Position numbers and translations under genes: made by a program. A stretch of 64,000 nt of DNA, from NCBI GenBank assembly GCA_037969175.1, contig JBBKWX010000039.1:1-64000 (forward strand), written 5' to 3'. Source of the DNA: JBBKWX01 sp037969175 (GTDB lineage: Bacteria; Bacteroidota; Bacteroidia; AKYH767-A; JBBKVM01). Shown here one piece after another: positions 1-8,887 of this stretch. The notes beneath the pieces are model-generated. The model saw nothing but the letters and a program-made list of their open reading frames with translations, ran no database searches and had not been told where the DNA came from. Position 1 is the stretch's first letter. Every line of letters starts with the position of its first letter.

Positions 1-41
1 GGCTTAGACAACCGTTAAAATTATTCATTCCAATGTCTTTT

Positions 42-69
42 TTGTGCAAGATATTACAAAATATCTTTG
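42..69 (+). promoter_or_regulatory. Candidate Bacteroidota-type promoter
   Basis: TTG at 42-44, 17 bases, then TATCTTTG at 62-69 fit TTG-N17-23-TAnnTTTG exactly. The -7 element overlaps the right arm of a small inverted repeat (49-66). If used, it would give an untranslated leader of about 280 bases before the response regulator at 355. Confidence 0.35.
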
Positions 70-306
70 TGGCAAGCGGCTGGGAATAAATTGATTATAT
101 GTCACTTAGTGTCAATAAAATAATAGCATCATTTAAATAATAGAATTAATTAAAATATAAATCAGGTTTATCATTCAGGTTTTTTAGTCAAAATTTCATA
201 CATATTGATTTACAGGCATTAATGCTCTTTTTCAAGGCCAACTTGATTCTGAGTGTTAATGTCTTTGTATTTTGTATTTGTCCATAGATATAGGTATATA
301 TGGGTT

Positions 307-314
307 TAAGTTTG
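307..314 (+). promoter_or_regulatory. Candidate -7 promoter element
   Basis: TAAGTTTG at 307-314 matches TAnnTTTG. The nearest upstream TTG (278-280) is 26 bases away, a little longer than the usual 17-23. It lies about 40 bases before the first response-regulator start, so it is the closest plausible promoter for the pair. Confidence 0.3.
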
Positions 315-354
315 TGAAGCAATTGTTCGGAATGTCCCGGTAAACCCAACTGAA

Positions 355-798
355 ATGATGGCAAACCTTCACACACAAAAATTAAATTCTTCAGCTAAAG
401 CTACACCTACACAGCGAGTTCTGCTGGTTGATGATAGTGAGATCGATCTTATCATTCATGAGAAGATCCTAAGAAAGAGCTCTCCGGCTCTGTTCATCGA
501 CATGGAGCAAAGCGCACAAACAGCAATTGACTTGCTGAAATTGCGCAAAATTGAAGACCAATCAACAGTTTTGATATTTCTTGATATCAACATGCCCTCA
601 ATGAATGGATTTGAATTTCTTGAAGCCTTTACCCTTCTGCCAATTCATATCCGCAAAGTTTGTAAAGTAGTGATGGTTTCATCATCTTCGCTAGAAGTTG
701 ATAAACAAAGAGCAGCAAAGTATGACTTTGTGATTAATTATCTTGAAAAACCTTTAGATCCAAACCAGTTAATTAACCTTATCAGCCCATCCCACTAG
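355..798 (+). CDS. Single-domain response regulator
   Basis: A stand-alone CheY-like receiver of 147 residues. The acidic pair is in LLVDDSE (residues 23-29), the phospho-acceptor is Asp77 in IFLDINMP, the Ser/Thr switch region is VMVSSSS and the conserved Lys is K132 in LEKPL. No DNA-binding or enzymatic output domain follows, so it probably passes phosphate on or acts by protein contact. The receiver resembles the PAS-kinase-associated type common in Bacteroidota. The next gene starts two bases after its stop and is a paralogue. ATG codons at 355 and 358 are both possible starts. No kinase is adjacent, so the partner is unknown. Confidence 0.93.
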   Translation: MMANLHTQKLNSSAKATPTQRVLLVDDSEIDLIIHEKILRKSSPALFIDMEQSAQTAIDLLKLRKIEDQSTVLIFLDINMPSMNGFEFLEAFTLLPIHIRKVCKVVMVSSSSLEVDKQRAAKYDFVINYLEKPLDPNQLINLISPSH

Positions 799-799
799 T

Positions 800-1216
800 A
801 TGAAATCAATTAACTCTGATAGCTCCTGCAAAAAAGTAATGCTCATTGACGATAATGAGATTGATCTTTTTGTACACGAAACAATACTTCTTGCTTCTTC
901 CTTTGCATTGAAGGTGATCAAAGAAAATAGTGCGGTAAAAGCTTTGGAAGAGCTTAAGAAATTGCTGAATGAAGCACAGTTACCGGATCTGATCTTTCTG
1001 GATCTGAATATGCCCGTCATGACCGGCTTTGACTTTTTAAAGGCATTTGAAGCATTACCTGCTGATCGAATCCGTTCATGCAAAATCGTAGTTCTTACTT
1101 CATCTGCATTGCAAGAAGACATGAAGTCGGCCAATGAATATTCAAGTGTAGTTAAATACTTGCGTAAACCTTTAGATATCACACAACTCAACGAAGTGAA
1201 GTCACTAGTTGAATAA
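800..1216 (+). CDS. Single-domain response regulator
   Basis: A second stand-alone receiver of 138 residues. The acidic pocket is in MLIDDNE (14-20), phospho-acceptor Asp68 is in IFLDLNMP, the switch region is VVLTSS and the conserved Lys is K123 in LRKPL. It shares layout and many motifs with the preceding gene (FLD-N-MP, -TGFDFL- against -NGFEFL-), so the two look like a tandem duplication that has since diverged. One base separates the first stop (796-798) from this ATG, so the genes are surely co-transcribed. A strong intrinsic terminator follows 20 bases after the stop, making this a two-gene unit. Confidence 0.93.
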   Translation: MKSINSDSSCKKVMLIDDNEIDLFVHETILLASSFALKVIKENSAVKALEELKKLLNEAQLPDLIFLDLNMPVMTGFDFLKAFEALPADRIRSCKIVVLTSSALQEDMKSANEYSSVVKYLRKPLDITQLNEVKSLVE

Positions 1217-1236
1217 TAATTTTCCCGTTCATGTAT

Positions 1237-1275
1237 CTTTGGCCCACCTTCCCCATAGGTGGGCCAAAGTTTTTT
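1237..1275 (+). terminator. Intrinsic terminator after response-regulator pair
   Basis: A perfect 12-bp stem pairs CTTTGGCCCACC (1237-1248) with GGTGGGCCAAAG (1258-1269) around a 9-base loop, followed by six T residues (1270-1275). It ends the two-gene response-regulator unit. Confidence 0.9.
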
Positions 1276-1282
1276 AACTTAC

Positions 1283-2050
1283 ATGAGATTTAAAACAGAT
1301 CTTGAGCTTAAAGCATTTCTGGATGATCAGTCTGACAGATTTGAATCCTTTGATTTTATTTCAAGTGACCCCATCAGCATCCCCCACCTTTTTGACAAAA
1401 AGGGCGATATTGAAATGGCAGGACTACTTACATCTCTGCTATCCTGGGGGAACCGGAAAGCCATCATTCAAAAGTCTTTGGAGCTGATGCAAAGAATGGA
1501 TATGCAGCCTTATTCCTTTATTAAAAACTGCGATACATCCGACTTGAAAGCTATAATGGGGTTTGTATACAGAACCATGAATGAAAATGATATAATTAAT
1601 ATCATATTGGTCCTTAAATTTATTGAGAATGAAATGGGCGGAATACAGCATGTTTTCAGTACCGGATCGAATAATCAAATGGATGGTATTCAGGCATTCC
1701 GGGATATTTTTGATCAAACGATCCCAAATAGCCGAACGCTTAAACATATAGCTGATCCGAAAAAAAAATCAGCTGCAAAACGGTTGAATATGTTTTTAAG
1801 GTGGATGGTCAGATCTTCCGAAAAGAATGTGGATTTTGGATTATGGGATACTATCAATAGTTCTGAGCTAATGATCCCACTAGATACGCATAGCGGTCGG
1901 GTAGCCAGAAAATTAGGCTTATTAAACCGTAAAGCAAATGATGCCAAAGCCGTGTTTGAATTAACCGGTCGTCTTCGCACATTGGATCCTAAGGATCCAA
2001 TTAAATATGATTATGCTCTGTTTGGGTTGGGTGTATTTGATAAGTTTTGA
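1283..2050 (+). CDS. TIGR02757 (DUF2400) family protein
   Basis: A 255-residue cytoplasmic protein of the TIGR02757/DUF2400 family, widespread in Bacteroidota and of unknown function. Recognisable stretches are the N-terminal FISSDPISIPH, the GLLTSLLSWGNRK segment typical of the family, RWMVRS near residue 180 and LDTHSGRVARKLGLL, which recalls helix-hairpin-helix DNA-glycosylase-like folds (a resemblance only). I place the start at the ATG at 1283. A longer reading from GTG at 1259 would begin inside the stem of the preceding terminator and is unlikely. The gene meets the convergent PhoH gene with no base between the two stop codons. Confidence 0.85.
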   Translation: MRFKTDLELKAFLDDQSDRFESFDFISSDPISIPHLFDKKGDIEMAGLLTSLLSWGNRKAIIQKSLELMQRMDMQPYSFIKNCDTSDLKAIMGFVYRTMNENDIINIILVLKFIENEMGGIQHVFSTGSNNQMDGIQAFRDIFDQTIPNSRTLKHIADPKKKSAAKRLNMFLRWMVRSSEKNVDFGLWDTINSSELMIPLDTHSGRVARKLGLLNRKANDAKAVFELTGRLRTLDPKDPIKYDYALFGLGVFDKF

Positions 2051-3385
2051 TTACAGTAGCTTAGTTGCCAAATTTGCGAGTTCGGATCGTTCTCCTTTTT
2101 CAAGAATGATATGCGCATATAATGGATTGTTTTTCATCTTATCGATCAAGGTTGACATACCATTAGAATGTGCATCTAAGTATGGAGTATCTATCTGAAA
2201 AATATCACCCGTAAAAATGATCTTCGTATTCTCTCCCGCTCGTGTGATGATTGTTTTTACTTCATGAGGCGTGAGATTTTGAGCTTCATCAATAATGAAA
2301 CAGATATTTGATAAGGATCTACCTCTTATATAGGCCAAAGGAGTTATATGAAGCTTCTCTTGCTCGACCATTTCATTGATCTTCTGGAATTCTTTATCTG
2401 TCTCACTATACTGGCTTTGTATAAACTTCAGATTGTCCCATAGCGGTTCCATATATGGATTGATCTTAGATTTTATATCACCCGGCAGGAAGCCGATATC
2501 CTTATTGCTTAAAGGCACGATAGGTCTAGCCAGATAGATCTGACGAAATTTGGTTTTTTGAGCCATTGCTGCTGCAAGAGCTATGAGGGTCTTTCCGGTA
2601 CCTGCTACTCCCTGAATGGTAACCAATAACACTTCCGGATTTAAGATGGCATGTAAAGCAAATGCTTGTTCGGCGTTTCTTGGACGGATGCCGTAAACAG
2701 ATTCTTTCTGCACTCTTTCAATCCTGTTTGTTTGAGGATTGTATACTGCAAGCGCAGAGCTCCCTTCGTCCTTACTTCTAAGTATAAAATAATGATTATC
2801 GCTGGGCTTGGTTTTGGTTATTAATTTATAATCACAATATCCTTTTTCGTAGATCTGATCAATTACTTTTTTACTGACATTATCCAAATGCGTCTTTCCG
2901 GTGTATAACTCAGATAGATCTTTGACTTTACCTGTCTGATAATCTTCAGCCCGCAGATTTAAGGCTTTTGCTTTCAATCTGAGATTGATATCCTTACTTA
3001 CCAAAACTACGGTCTTATCCTTTTCAGATTCCTGTAGAGAAAGGGCAGCATTCAGAATTTTATGATCTGCCTTGAATTCACCAAACACCTTATTCGCATC
3101 GGTTTTGCTGGTTTCGTTCATCACCACTTTGAATTTGCCTTTTGTAGGCCCGTTCAAAGGGATCCAATCGTGCAACATGTGATCTCCCGAAAGTTTATCC
3201 ATGATCCTGATAAATTCCCGGGCTTCAAAGTTGATAACATCATTTCCTTTTTTGAATCTATCTATTTCTTCTAAGACAGTTATTGGAATTGCTACATCAT
3301 GTTCTTTGAAATTCTTGATCGCATTATGATCAAACAGGATAGCAGAGGTATCTAAAACGAATATTTTTTTCTCTTTCTTAGCCAT
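2051..3385 (-). CDS. PhoH family protein with N-terminal PIN domain
   Basis: A PIN-PhoH fusion of about 444 residues. The N-terminal PIN nuclease domain (about residues 7-150) begins VLDTSAILFDHNAI, with acidic residues expected of PIN active sites. The C-terminal PhoH ATPase has Walker A GVAGTGKT (around residues 259-266) and Walker B FIIDEAQN, followed by FTGDIFQID. Proteins of this layout (YlaK/PhoH2 type) are known or proposed to couple ATP-dependent RNA unwinding to RNA cleavage. Family knowledge therefore suggests RNA metabolism, which is not shown here. The start is probably the ATG at 3385 (MAKKEKK). An in-frame GTG at 3406 would add seven residues. It is transcribed divergently from the BatA gene. 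Confidence 0.92.
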   Translation of the reverse strand: MAKKEKKIFVLDTSAILFDHNAIKNFKEHDVAIPITVLEEIDRFKKGNDVINFEAREFIRIMDKLSGDHMLHDWIPLNGPTKGKFKVVMNETSKTDANKVFGEFKADHKILNAALSLQESEKDKTVVLVSKDINLRLKAKALNLRAEDYQTGKVKDLSELYTGKTHLDNVSKKVIDQIYEKGYCDYKLITKTKPSDNHYFILRSKDEGSSALAVYNPQTNRIERVQKESVYGIRPRNAEQAFALHAILNPEVLLVTIQGVAGTGKTLIALAAAMAQKTKFRQIYLARPIVPLSNKDIGFLPGDIKSKINPYMEPLWDNLKFIQSQYSETDKEFQKINEMVEQEKLHITPLAYIRGRSLSNICFIIDEAQNLTPHEVKTIITRAGENTKIIFTGDIFQIDTPYLDAHSNGMSTLIDKMKNNPLYAHIILEKGERSELANLATKLL

Positions 3386-3485
3386 AGTCGCGGGGATTTC
3401 AGTCACCGTAATCTACAATTATGTTTCAAAAATGATTCAGTTATTTGAATGAACTTTTCAACATAGTTATACACTTAATAAAGGA

Positions 3486-3519
3486 TTGCTGGATAGCAGG
3501 TAATTCTTTATTATATTTG
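3486..3519 (+). promoter_or_regulatory. Promoter for BatA/dihydroorotase-like operon
   Basis: TTG at 3486-3488, 23 bases, then TATATTTG at 3512-3519 fit the Bacteroidota consensus. The distance to the ATG at 3567 gives a leader of roughly 40 bases. This is the only good match in the PhoH-BatA intergenic region. Confidence 0.55.
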
Positions 3520-3566
3520 CATCAAGAGTCCGGTTCAAGGGAACGAATACGGAACAGATAAAAAAT

Positions 3567-5621
3567 ATGCCGATCAGCTTTTTATTTCCCGAGTTTCTAT
3601 TTGCAAGTTTACTGATCAGTATCCCTATTCTTATTCATTTATTTAATTTTAGAAGGTTTAAGAAAATTTATTTCACGAATGTAAAGTTCCTGAAAGAGCT
3701 ACAAACAGAGACACAGCAAAGATCCAAACTAAAACATTTGCTTGTTCTTTTGGCAAGAATACTAACCATTTTGTTTCTTGTGTTTGCTTTTTCTCAGCCA
3801 TTTATACCTGTTGGAAATGCTGGTCCTGTGGTTCAACAAAGAATTGTAAGTGTATTTATTGACAATTCTTTTAGCATGGAACAGGAGGGTAATAATGGAA
3901 CCTTGCTAGACGAAGCGAAAGCAAAAGCAGAAGCAATTGCACAAGCATACTCCCCTTCTGACAGATACCATTTGCTTACACAGGATTTTGAAAGTCGTCA
4001 TCAGCGGAACATGAGTCGTGATGAATTCTTAGAAGCCGTACAAGAGGTCAAACCCACTGCCAGTGTGCATATGTTGCATGAGATACTGAACAGACAAAAA
4101 GAAGCCTTACAAGACTTTGAAGTAGCTGCCCGCAAGATCTATATGCTGACTGATCTACAAAAAACAGGTATTGATCTAACTCAATTGAATGCTGATACTT
4201 TGAATCATATTAATATGATTCCACTTGTTGGGCAAACTTTCAGGAATATTAGCATTGATACCTGTTGGATAAATACGCCTGCTATTCAACCCGGTGCAAG
4301 GGTAGAATTAAATGTGAGATTGAAGAATTTTAGTGAAACGGATGAAAGTCAGATTCCATTAAAACTAAGTGTAAATGGAAGTCAGCGAGCTATAAGTTCA
4401 GTTGATATTTCGGGAAATGGAGAATCTGAAGTTGTACTTTCATTTACAGTAAATGAAAGTGGTTGGCAGAATTGTCAATTATCAATCAGCGATCATCCCA
4501 TCACTTTTGATGACACGTATTATTTAAGCTTTCCGGTTTCGGAAGTGCTCAATGTTTTAACCATTATTTCCAGTGGTGACAATCAGAATTTAAATGCGGT
4601 TTATTCTACAGACCCTTATTATAAACAAAGTCAGACAGAAGTAACGAAAGTTGACTATGGAAGTCTTAGCAAGTATGACCTAATAATTCTTCAGGGTCTT
4701 GATATGATACCCAGTGGCTTATCGGCTTCTATTTCAGAATTGGTAAAGCAAGGAGGTACTGTTTGCGTTGTTCCGGGAACAAAAGCTGATTTGGGTAGTT
4801 ATCAATCGTTTTTAAGCAATGTTGATGCAAATTATTTAAGTGGCTCCGATACTCAATATGTAAAGGTCAATGCTATCGATATCAGAAATGAACTATTCAA
4901 AGATGTTTTTGAAAAGGCGCCCGATAATATTGAAATGCCCTGGACAAAAAAGAGATATTTATTGAGTCTGAATACGCGTATCAGTGGTGAAAATCTGATG
5001 ACATATACAGATGGTCAGGTATTTTTAAAGAAATTTAATTCAGGAAACGGAAAAGTATATCTTTTTACTTCTTCCCTATCTGCTTCTGAAAGTAATTTCA
5101 GCAGTCATGCATTATTTGTTCCTGTATTCCTAAGATTAGCTTTATTAAGCAGACAAGATGGTGGTAATGCAAATATTATTGGCAGAGACAGAAGTATTTC
5201 TATTCCGATACAAATTGATCTGCAAGGAGATAAAGTAGCTCATTTGATAAATAAAGAAAATCAATTTGATATAATTCCTGAAATAAAGAATATTGGTCGG
5301 CGGTCATTTCTTGAGATCTATGATCAGATCAAAGATGCCGGTATATATGAATTGAATCACAACGAAAAAGCAATATGGAATTACGCTTTTAATTTTGACA
5401 GGAAAGAAAGTGATCCTAAGATATACACAATTGAGGAACTGAAGAATTTTACAGAACAGGCGGGGATAACACAAATCAGCTTTATGGAAGGCGGGGTGAA
5501 AAACTTTGAAAAATTCATCAGTGAATCCGAAAAAGGAATTTCTCTTTGGAAGATCTGTATTCTGCTTGCATTGGTTTTTATAGGAATTGAAGTGTTGCTT
5601 TTAAAATTCATGAAATCATGA
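3567..5621 (+). CDS. BatA-type membrane protein with von Willebrand A-like domain
   Basis: A 684-residue inner-membrane protein. Residues 1-85 form the BatA N-terminal double-transmembrane domain (TIGR02226: FPEFLFASLL-ISIPILIHLFNFRR, then a second helix near 58-78). A VWA-like domain follows, with a MIDAS-type DxSxS at D99-S101-S103. A long periplasmic region and a final helix (about 658-678) precede a short basic tail. BatA/aerotolerance proteins work in a Bat complex in Bacteroides, but this protein is longer and no batB-E genes are nearby, so the role is open. Its stop overlaps the next start by four bases (ATGA), so translation of the two is probably coupled. Confidence 0.85.
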   Translation: MPISFLFPEFLFASLLISIPILIHLFNFRRFKKIYFTNVKFLKELQTETQQRSKLKHLLVLLARILTILFLVFAFSQPFIPVGNAGPVVQQRIVSVFIDNSFSMEQEGNNGTLLDEAKAKAEAIAQAYSPSDRYHLLTQDFESRHQRNMSRDEFLEAVQEVKPTASVHMLHEILNRQKEALQDFEVAARKIYMLTDLQKTGIDLTQLNADTLNHINMIPLVGQTFRNISIDTCWINTPAIQPGARVELNVRLKNFSETDESQIPLKLSVNGSQRAISSVDISGNGESEVVLSFTVNESGWQNCQLSISDHPITFDDTYYLSFPVSEVLNVLTIISSGDNQNLNAVYSTDPYYKQSQTEVTKVDYGSLSKYDLIILQGLDMIPSGLSASISELVKQGGTVCVVPGTKADLGSYQSFLSNVDANYLSGSDTQYVKVNAIDIRNELFKDVFEKAPDNIEMPWTKKRYLLSLNTRISGENLMTYTDGQVFLKKFNSGNGKVYLFTSSLSASESNFSSHALFVPVFLRLALLSRQDGGNANIIGRDRSISIPIQIDLQGDKVAHLINKENQFDIIPEIKNIGRRSFLEIYDQIKDAGIYELNHNEKAIWNYAFNFDRKESDPKIYTIEELKNFTEQAGITQISFMEGGVKNFEKFISESEKGISLWKICILLALVFIGIEVLLLKFMKS

Positions 5622-6892
5622 TCTATCTTTTGAAATCTGCGATCTTACGATCACCGGGGCATTCATTAAATGGGAAAAAAGTTGATCTTTTGGTAACTCA
5701 CGGCAAGATCAATCAACTATCCGGTAAAAGTATAACTGAAACAAAAGTTGATGAAGTGATCGACTGTCAAGGATTAAGCATTAGTCCGGGATGGTTTGAT
5801 ATGCAGGTCAATTTCAGGGAGCCGGGTTATGAATATAAGGAAGAGATAGCTACAGGACTTGAAGCAGCAAAAGCAGGAGGATTTACCGGAGTTGCACTGA
5901 TGCCAAGCACTAAGCCCGCCATTCAAAGCAGGTCAGAAGTTGAATATGTGATCCGGAAAGCACAGAATAGCGGAGTGGATCTGATACCGGTTGGTTGTAT
6001 CTCTGTGAACAGAGAAGGTGTTGATATTGCAGAAATGTATGATATGTATCAAGCCGGAGCAAGAGCTTTTTCGGATGATCAAAGACCTGTGAAAGATGCA
6101 GGATTGATGTTACGTGTTTTGCAATATTCTCTGAATTTTGGTGGATTGGTATTTTCTTTTCCTGAAGATACAAGTATTAGTGGCAAGGGGCAGGTAAATG
6201 AAAGTGAGGTGACCATTTCATTGGGAATTAAGACCTCGCCTGCAATGGCCGAAGAATTATGTATTGCAAGAGATATTGAATTATCAAAATATGCGGAGGC
6301 TCCGATACACTTTAATACAATCTCTACTTCAAAAGGAGTTGAACTTATAAGGCAAGCAAAAAAAGCAGGTTTACAAGTAAGCGCCGGTGTTAGTATGAAC
6401 CATTTGGTTCTTGATGATAGTTCTTTGGAAGGTTTTGATAGTAATTTCAAGATCAAGCCTCCATTGAGATCTAAAGCAGACAGAAAAGCTTTGATCGCAG
6501 GTTTAAAAGACGGCACTATCGATGTAATTGTTTCGGATCACCGACCCGAAGATGAAGAATCCAAAGTAAGAGAATTTGAACATGCCTCTTATGGAACTAT
6601 CGGTTTGGAGAGTTTGTTTGGTTTAGCCGGCAAATACATAATTCCTGAGATAGGAATGGATAACTTCATCAATGCGGTGTCAATAAAACCCAGGATTTTG
6701 ATGGATGCTCCTCAAGCCCTTATTGAAACAGGAGCGAATGCGAATTTTACGATCTTTTCTGAAGATGAAGAATATGATTTTGATAAAAAGCATATCAGAT
6801 CAAAATCCATGAATACTCCTTACCTGGGAGAATTAATGAAGGGCAAGGTGAAAGGAGTATTAAATCAAGGAGTTTATTTTAAGGTCGACTAA
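5618..6892 (+). CDS. pyrC: Dihydroorotase-like amidohydrolase lacking metal-binding histidines
   Basis: A 424-residue amidohydrolase-fold protein closest to class I dihydroorotase (pyrimidine synthesis). The diagnostic REPG (67-70), GGFTGV, PSTKPAIQ and SDH segments are present. The metal ligands look substituted, however: the usual DxHxHxREPG reads D61-M-Q-V-N-F-REPG, the HAED motif reads FPED (181-184), the HxST histidine is T234, and TPHHL reads SMNHL (259-263). Asp307 in SDHRP remains. By analogy with the inactive PyrC-prime subunits of some bacteria, it may be a structural or regulatory paralogue, with the catalytic enzyme elsewhere. It overlaps the BatA gene by four bases. The symbol denotes family only. 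Confidence 0.8.
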   Translation: MIYLLKSAILRSPGHSLNGKKVDLLVTHGKINQLSGKSITETKVDEVIDCQGLSISPGWFDMQVNFREPGYEYKEEIATGLEAAKAGGFTGVALMPSTKPAIQSRSEVEYVIRKAQNSGVDLIPVGCISVNREGVDIAEMYDMYQAGARAFSDDQRPVKDAGLMLRVLQYSLNFGGLVFSFPEDTSISGKGQVNESEVTISLGIKTSPAMAEELCIARDIELSKYAEAPIHFNTISTSKGVELIRQAKKAGLQVSAGVSMNHLVLDDSSLEGFDSNFKIKPPLRSKADRKALIAGLKDGTIDVIVSDHRPEDEESKVREFEHASYGTIGLESLFGLAGKYIIPEIGMDNFINAVSIKPRILMDAPQALIETGANANFTIFSEDEEYDFDKKHIRSKSMNTPYLGELMKGKVKGVLNQGVYFKVD

Positions 6893-7003
6893 TCAAAATC
6901 CGGTGATTTGTATAAATATCCACCATCGGCTATCTGATGCATATTGATCAAATAAGAAACTACTGAAATAGGATATATAATTTATCCCAAAATGTATTTA
7001 AAA

Positions 7004-7035
7004 AAAGAACCCCGAAACAAGTTTCGGGGTTCTTT
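7004..7035 (-). terminator. Intrinsic terminator for the T9SS gene at 7055
   Basis: A perfect 15-bp inverted repeat (7004-7018 with 7021-7035, core AACCCCGAAAC/GTTTCGGGGTT) has only two bases between the arms. Read on the minus strand it is followed by a run of T residues, so it mainly ends the leftward secreted-protein gene. It may also stop readthrough from the rightward operon ending at 6892. Confidence 0.88.
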
Positions 7036-7054
7036 GTATCATAAGTGAAAGCAA

Positions 7055-8887
7055 TTATTTGGTCACGACCATTTTCCTTCTAACATCATTATTTCCAACA
7101 GTAATAACTGCAGAATAGACACCAGCAGGTAATGAACGTAAGTCAAGCTGCATACTGTTAGCACCTTGAGAAACAAATCCATAATTCTGATCCATAATAA
7201 GCTGCCCATTGATATTGAATATCTTCAAAGCCATTTTTGAAGGTGTATCCAGATTAAAATCAAGGTTGATCAGATTATTAGCAGGGTTTGGATAGAACAT
7301 TCCGAATTCACCTTTAGCAATGTTATTCTCTTGAACAGCAACGCCGGATTGTCTTTTGATAGTTGCATTGATCATCAGATCACGAATCTCTCTGTAACGA
7401 TACGGAGCCCATGAATTTGATAAGATCTCATATGTATTGTTTGAGATAGGAAGGTTGGTATCTTCTCCCAAAACAATTCCTTCTCCATCCATAACCCAAC
7501 CAATATACACTGAACCTGAGGTGATAACAATTGGTGTAGGAAGCGTTACAGCATTCCAAGCATTCAAAAGGACAGAGGTAGAAGCAACAGTGATTGAATC
7601 GATCAAAGCACCCGGAGCACCATTTACACCACTGTCATCATAAACTTTAGCATGGAATCCTGAATTAGTTGGATTAGTCATGATGAAGTAGTCAAGTTGT
7701 GTAAGATCGCAAGGATAAAATGGAGGTGTAAATTTCACTCCTGTTCCACCATTGCCACCAGTCCAGCTAATTCCTGTTCCATCTGCAATTCCATCATCAT
7801 AGCTAAGACGAATATTACTCAAAGTAGTATCGACAACCTGAAGCTCCATGATCTTACGATTGTTTGAAGGAGTAGCGTCACCAGCCAACTGTGTATCTGT
7901 AAAGAAACGATAAACACCCGCAGTGGTAGGGTTGAATACAGTAGGACCAACCAATATTTGAGAAGTACTTGGTGCCATTGGTGCAGTCATGATATTATCC
8001 TGAGCCTGAACAAAATTCGAAGCATTCAATACACGCATCCATACATTGAACGGATTCAATGGCTGATTTCCTGTGTTGCTGATCTCAGTAGACATCTGGA
8101 ATGAATTTCCTCCTTTTGAAAGAAATTTTCCACCCGTGGTTGGATTATCATTTGATTGAACAGAAGCATCATTCACCTGGAATGTTACTACCGGAGGATA
8201 AGTAAAACCAACTACAGTATTCGCCGGTGGATATACCAACGTAGAATATTGAAGTCCGATATTACCAGTATTATTTTCCATCCCAATGGAAATAAATGAC
8301 GCTGTTGAAACTGAAGCACCTTGCTGTTGAAGGTATTGGAATTTCAAACTGCTATCCGCTTTAGCTAGAATTATCTGGAATGAATTGCTTCCAGTATAAC
8401 CGGCACCTACATTAGTATAAAAAGGAGCGTCGAGCCAGGAAACAACCAAAGAATCAGCTCCAGGGCTTGTATAGTACCAACAAGTTCCAATGTTACCCGG
8501 TTCACCGAATGTAAGATCAGAAGCAAATGGTGCTATCACATCATTTGGTGCAGCTGCAGTTGGAAATGATGGAAAAGGATGAGCCATCATGTTAAGGCCA
8601 TTAAATTTAATATAACCATTAGATCCTATCCAGAACTGGGATACATCGTACCAATAATATCTGAAAGGGAATCCTATGACAAATGGGCCAACTACATTAT
8701 CATCCAATAGTCCGGATACCTGAGTAGCTCCAGGAAGAGTTGTGATATCGACCCAATTAAATACGGGACCTCCTACTGCATTTTGATCGGCCCAGGTATA
8801 GCCAAAAGTGTCAGGTCCACCCGTTTGAGCCTGAAGCCCAAATGCAGTACCAATTAAAAATAAGCTTGAGAATAATAGTTTTTTCAT
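7055..8887 (-). CDS. Secreted protein with T9SS type A sorting domain
   Basis: A 610-residue exported protein. It has a clear signal peptide (MKKLLFSSLFLIGTAFGLQAQ, cleavage after AQA-type residues near 20). The middle carries a beta-rich domain with SNGYIKF and NVIAPFASDL segments. The last 85 residues are a T9SS type A C-terminal domain: YPNPANNLINLDF, then IFNINGQLI, LPAGVYS and a basic tail VRRKMVV. T9SS cargo is secreted through the outer membrane and usually fixed to the cell surface after the domain is removed. No catalytic motif is recognised, so binding or adhesion is only a guess. A terminator follows immediately. Confidence 0.9.
   Translation of the reverse strand: MKKLLFSSLFLIGTAFGLQAQTGGPDTFGYTWADQNAVGGPVFNWVDITTLPGATQVSGLLDDNVVGPFVIGFPFRYYWYDVSQFWIGSNGYIKFNGLNMMAHPFPSFPTAAAPNDVIAPFASDLTFGEPGNIGTCWYYTSPGADSLVVSWLDAPFYTNVGAGYTGSNSFQIILAKADSSLKFQYLQQQGASVSTASFISIGMENNTGNIGLQYSTLVYPPANTVVGFTYPPVVTFQVNDASVQSNDNPTTGGKFLSKGGNSFQMSTEISNTGNQPLNPFNVWMRVLNASNFVQAQDNIMTAPMAPSTSQILVGPTVFNPTTAGVYRFFTDTQLAGDATPSNNRKIMELQVVDTTLSNIRLSYDDGIADGTGISWTGGNGGTGVKFTPPFYPCDLTQLDYFIMTNPTNSGFHAKVYDDSGVNGAPGALIDSITVASTSVLLNAWNAVTLPTPIVITSGSVYIGWVMDGEGIVLGEDTNLPISNNTYEILSNSWAPYRYREIRDLMINATIKRQSGVAVQENNIAKGEFGMFYPNPANNLINLDFNLDTPSKMALKIFNINGQLIMDQNYGFVSQGANSMQLDLRSLPAGVYSAVITVGNNDVRRKMVVTK

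Larger units (their letters stand above)
1..354. other. AT-rich intergenic region
   Basis: This stretch has no convincing gene. The first 18 bases could be the last codons of a plus-strand gene ending in TAA at 16-18, but too little is present to tell. It contains a 7-bp inverted repeat with a 4-base loop at 49-66 (AGATATT/AATATCT) and two matches to the Bacteroidota -7 element, listed separately. The remainder is featureless AT-rich leader in front of the first response regulator. Confidence 0.6.

Noticed and set aside
769..1191. Minus-strand open frame of 140 codons opposite the second response regulator
   Set aside because: It is antisense to a gene with all receiver motifs and shows no recognisable domain of its own.
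6079..6516. Minus-strand frame of 145 codons within the dihydroorotase-like gene
   Set aside because: Shadow frame; the plus-strand protein shows clear family motifs through this region.
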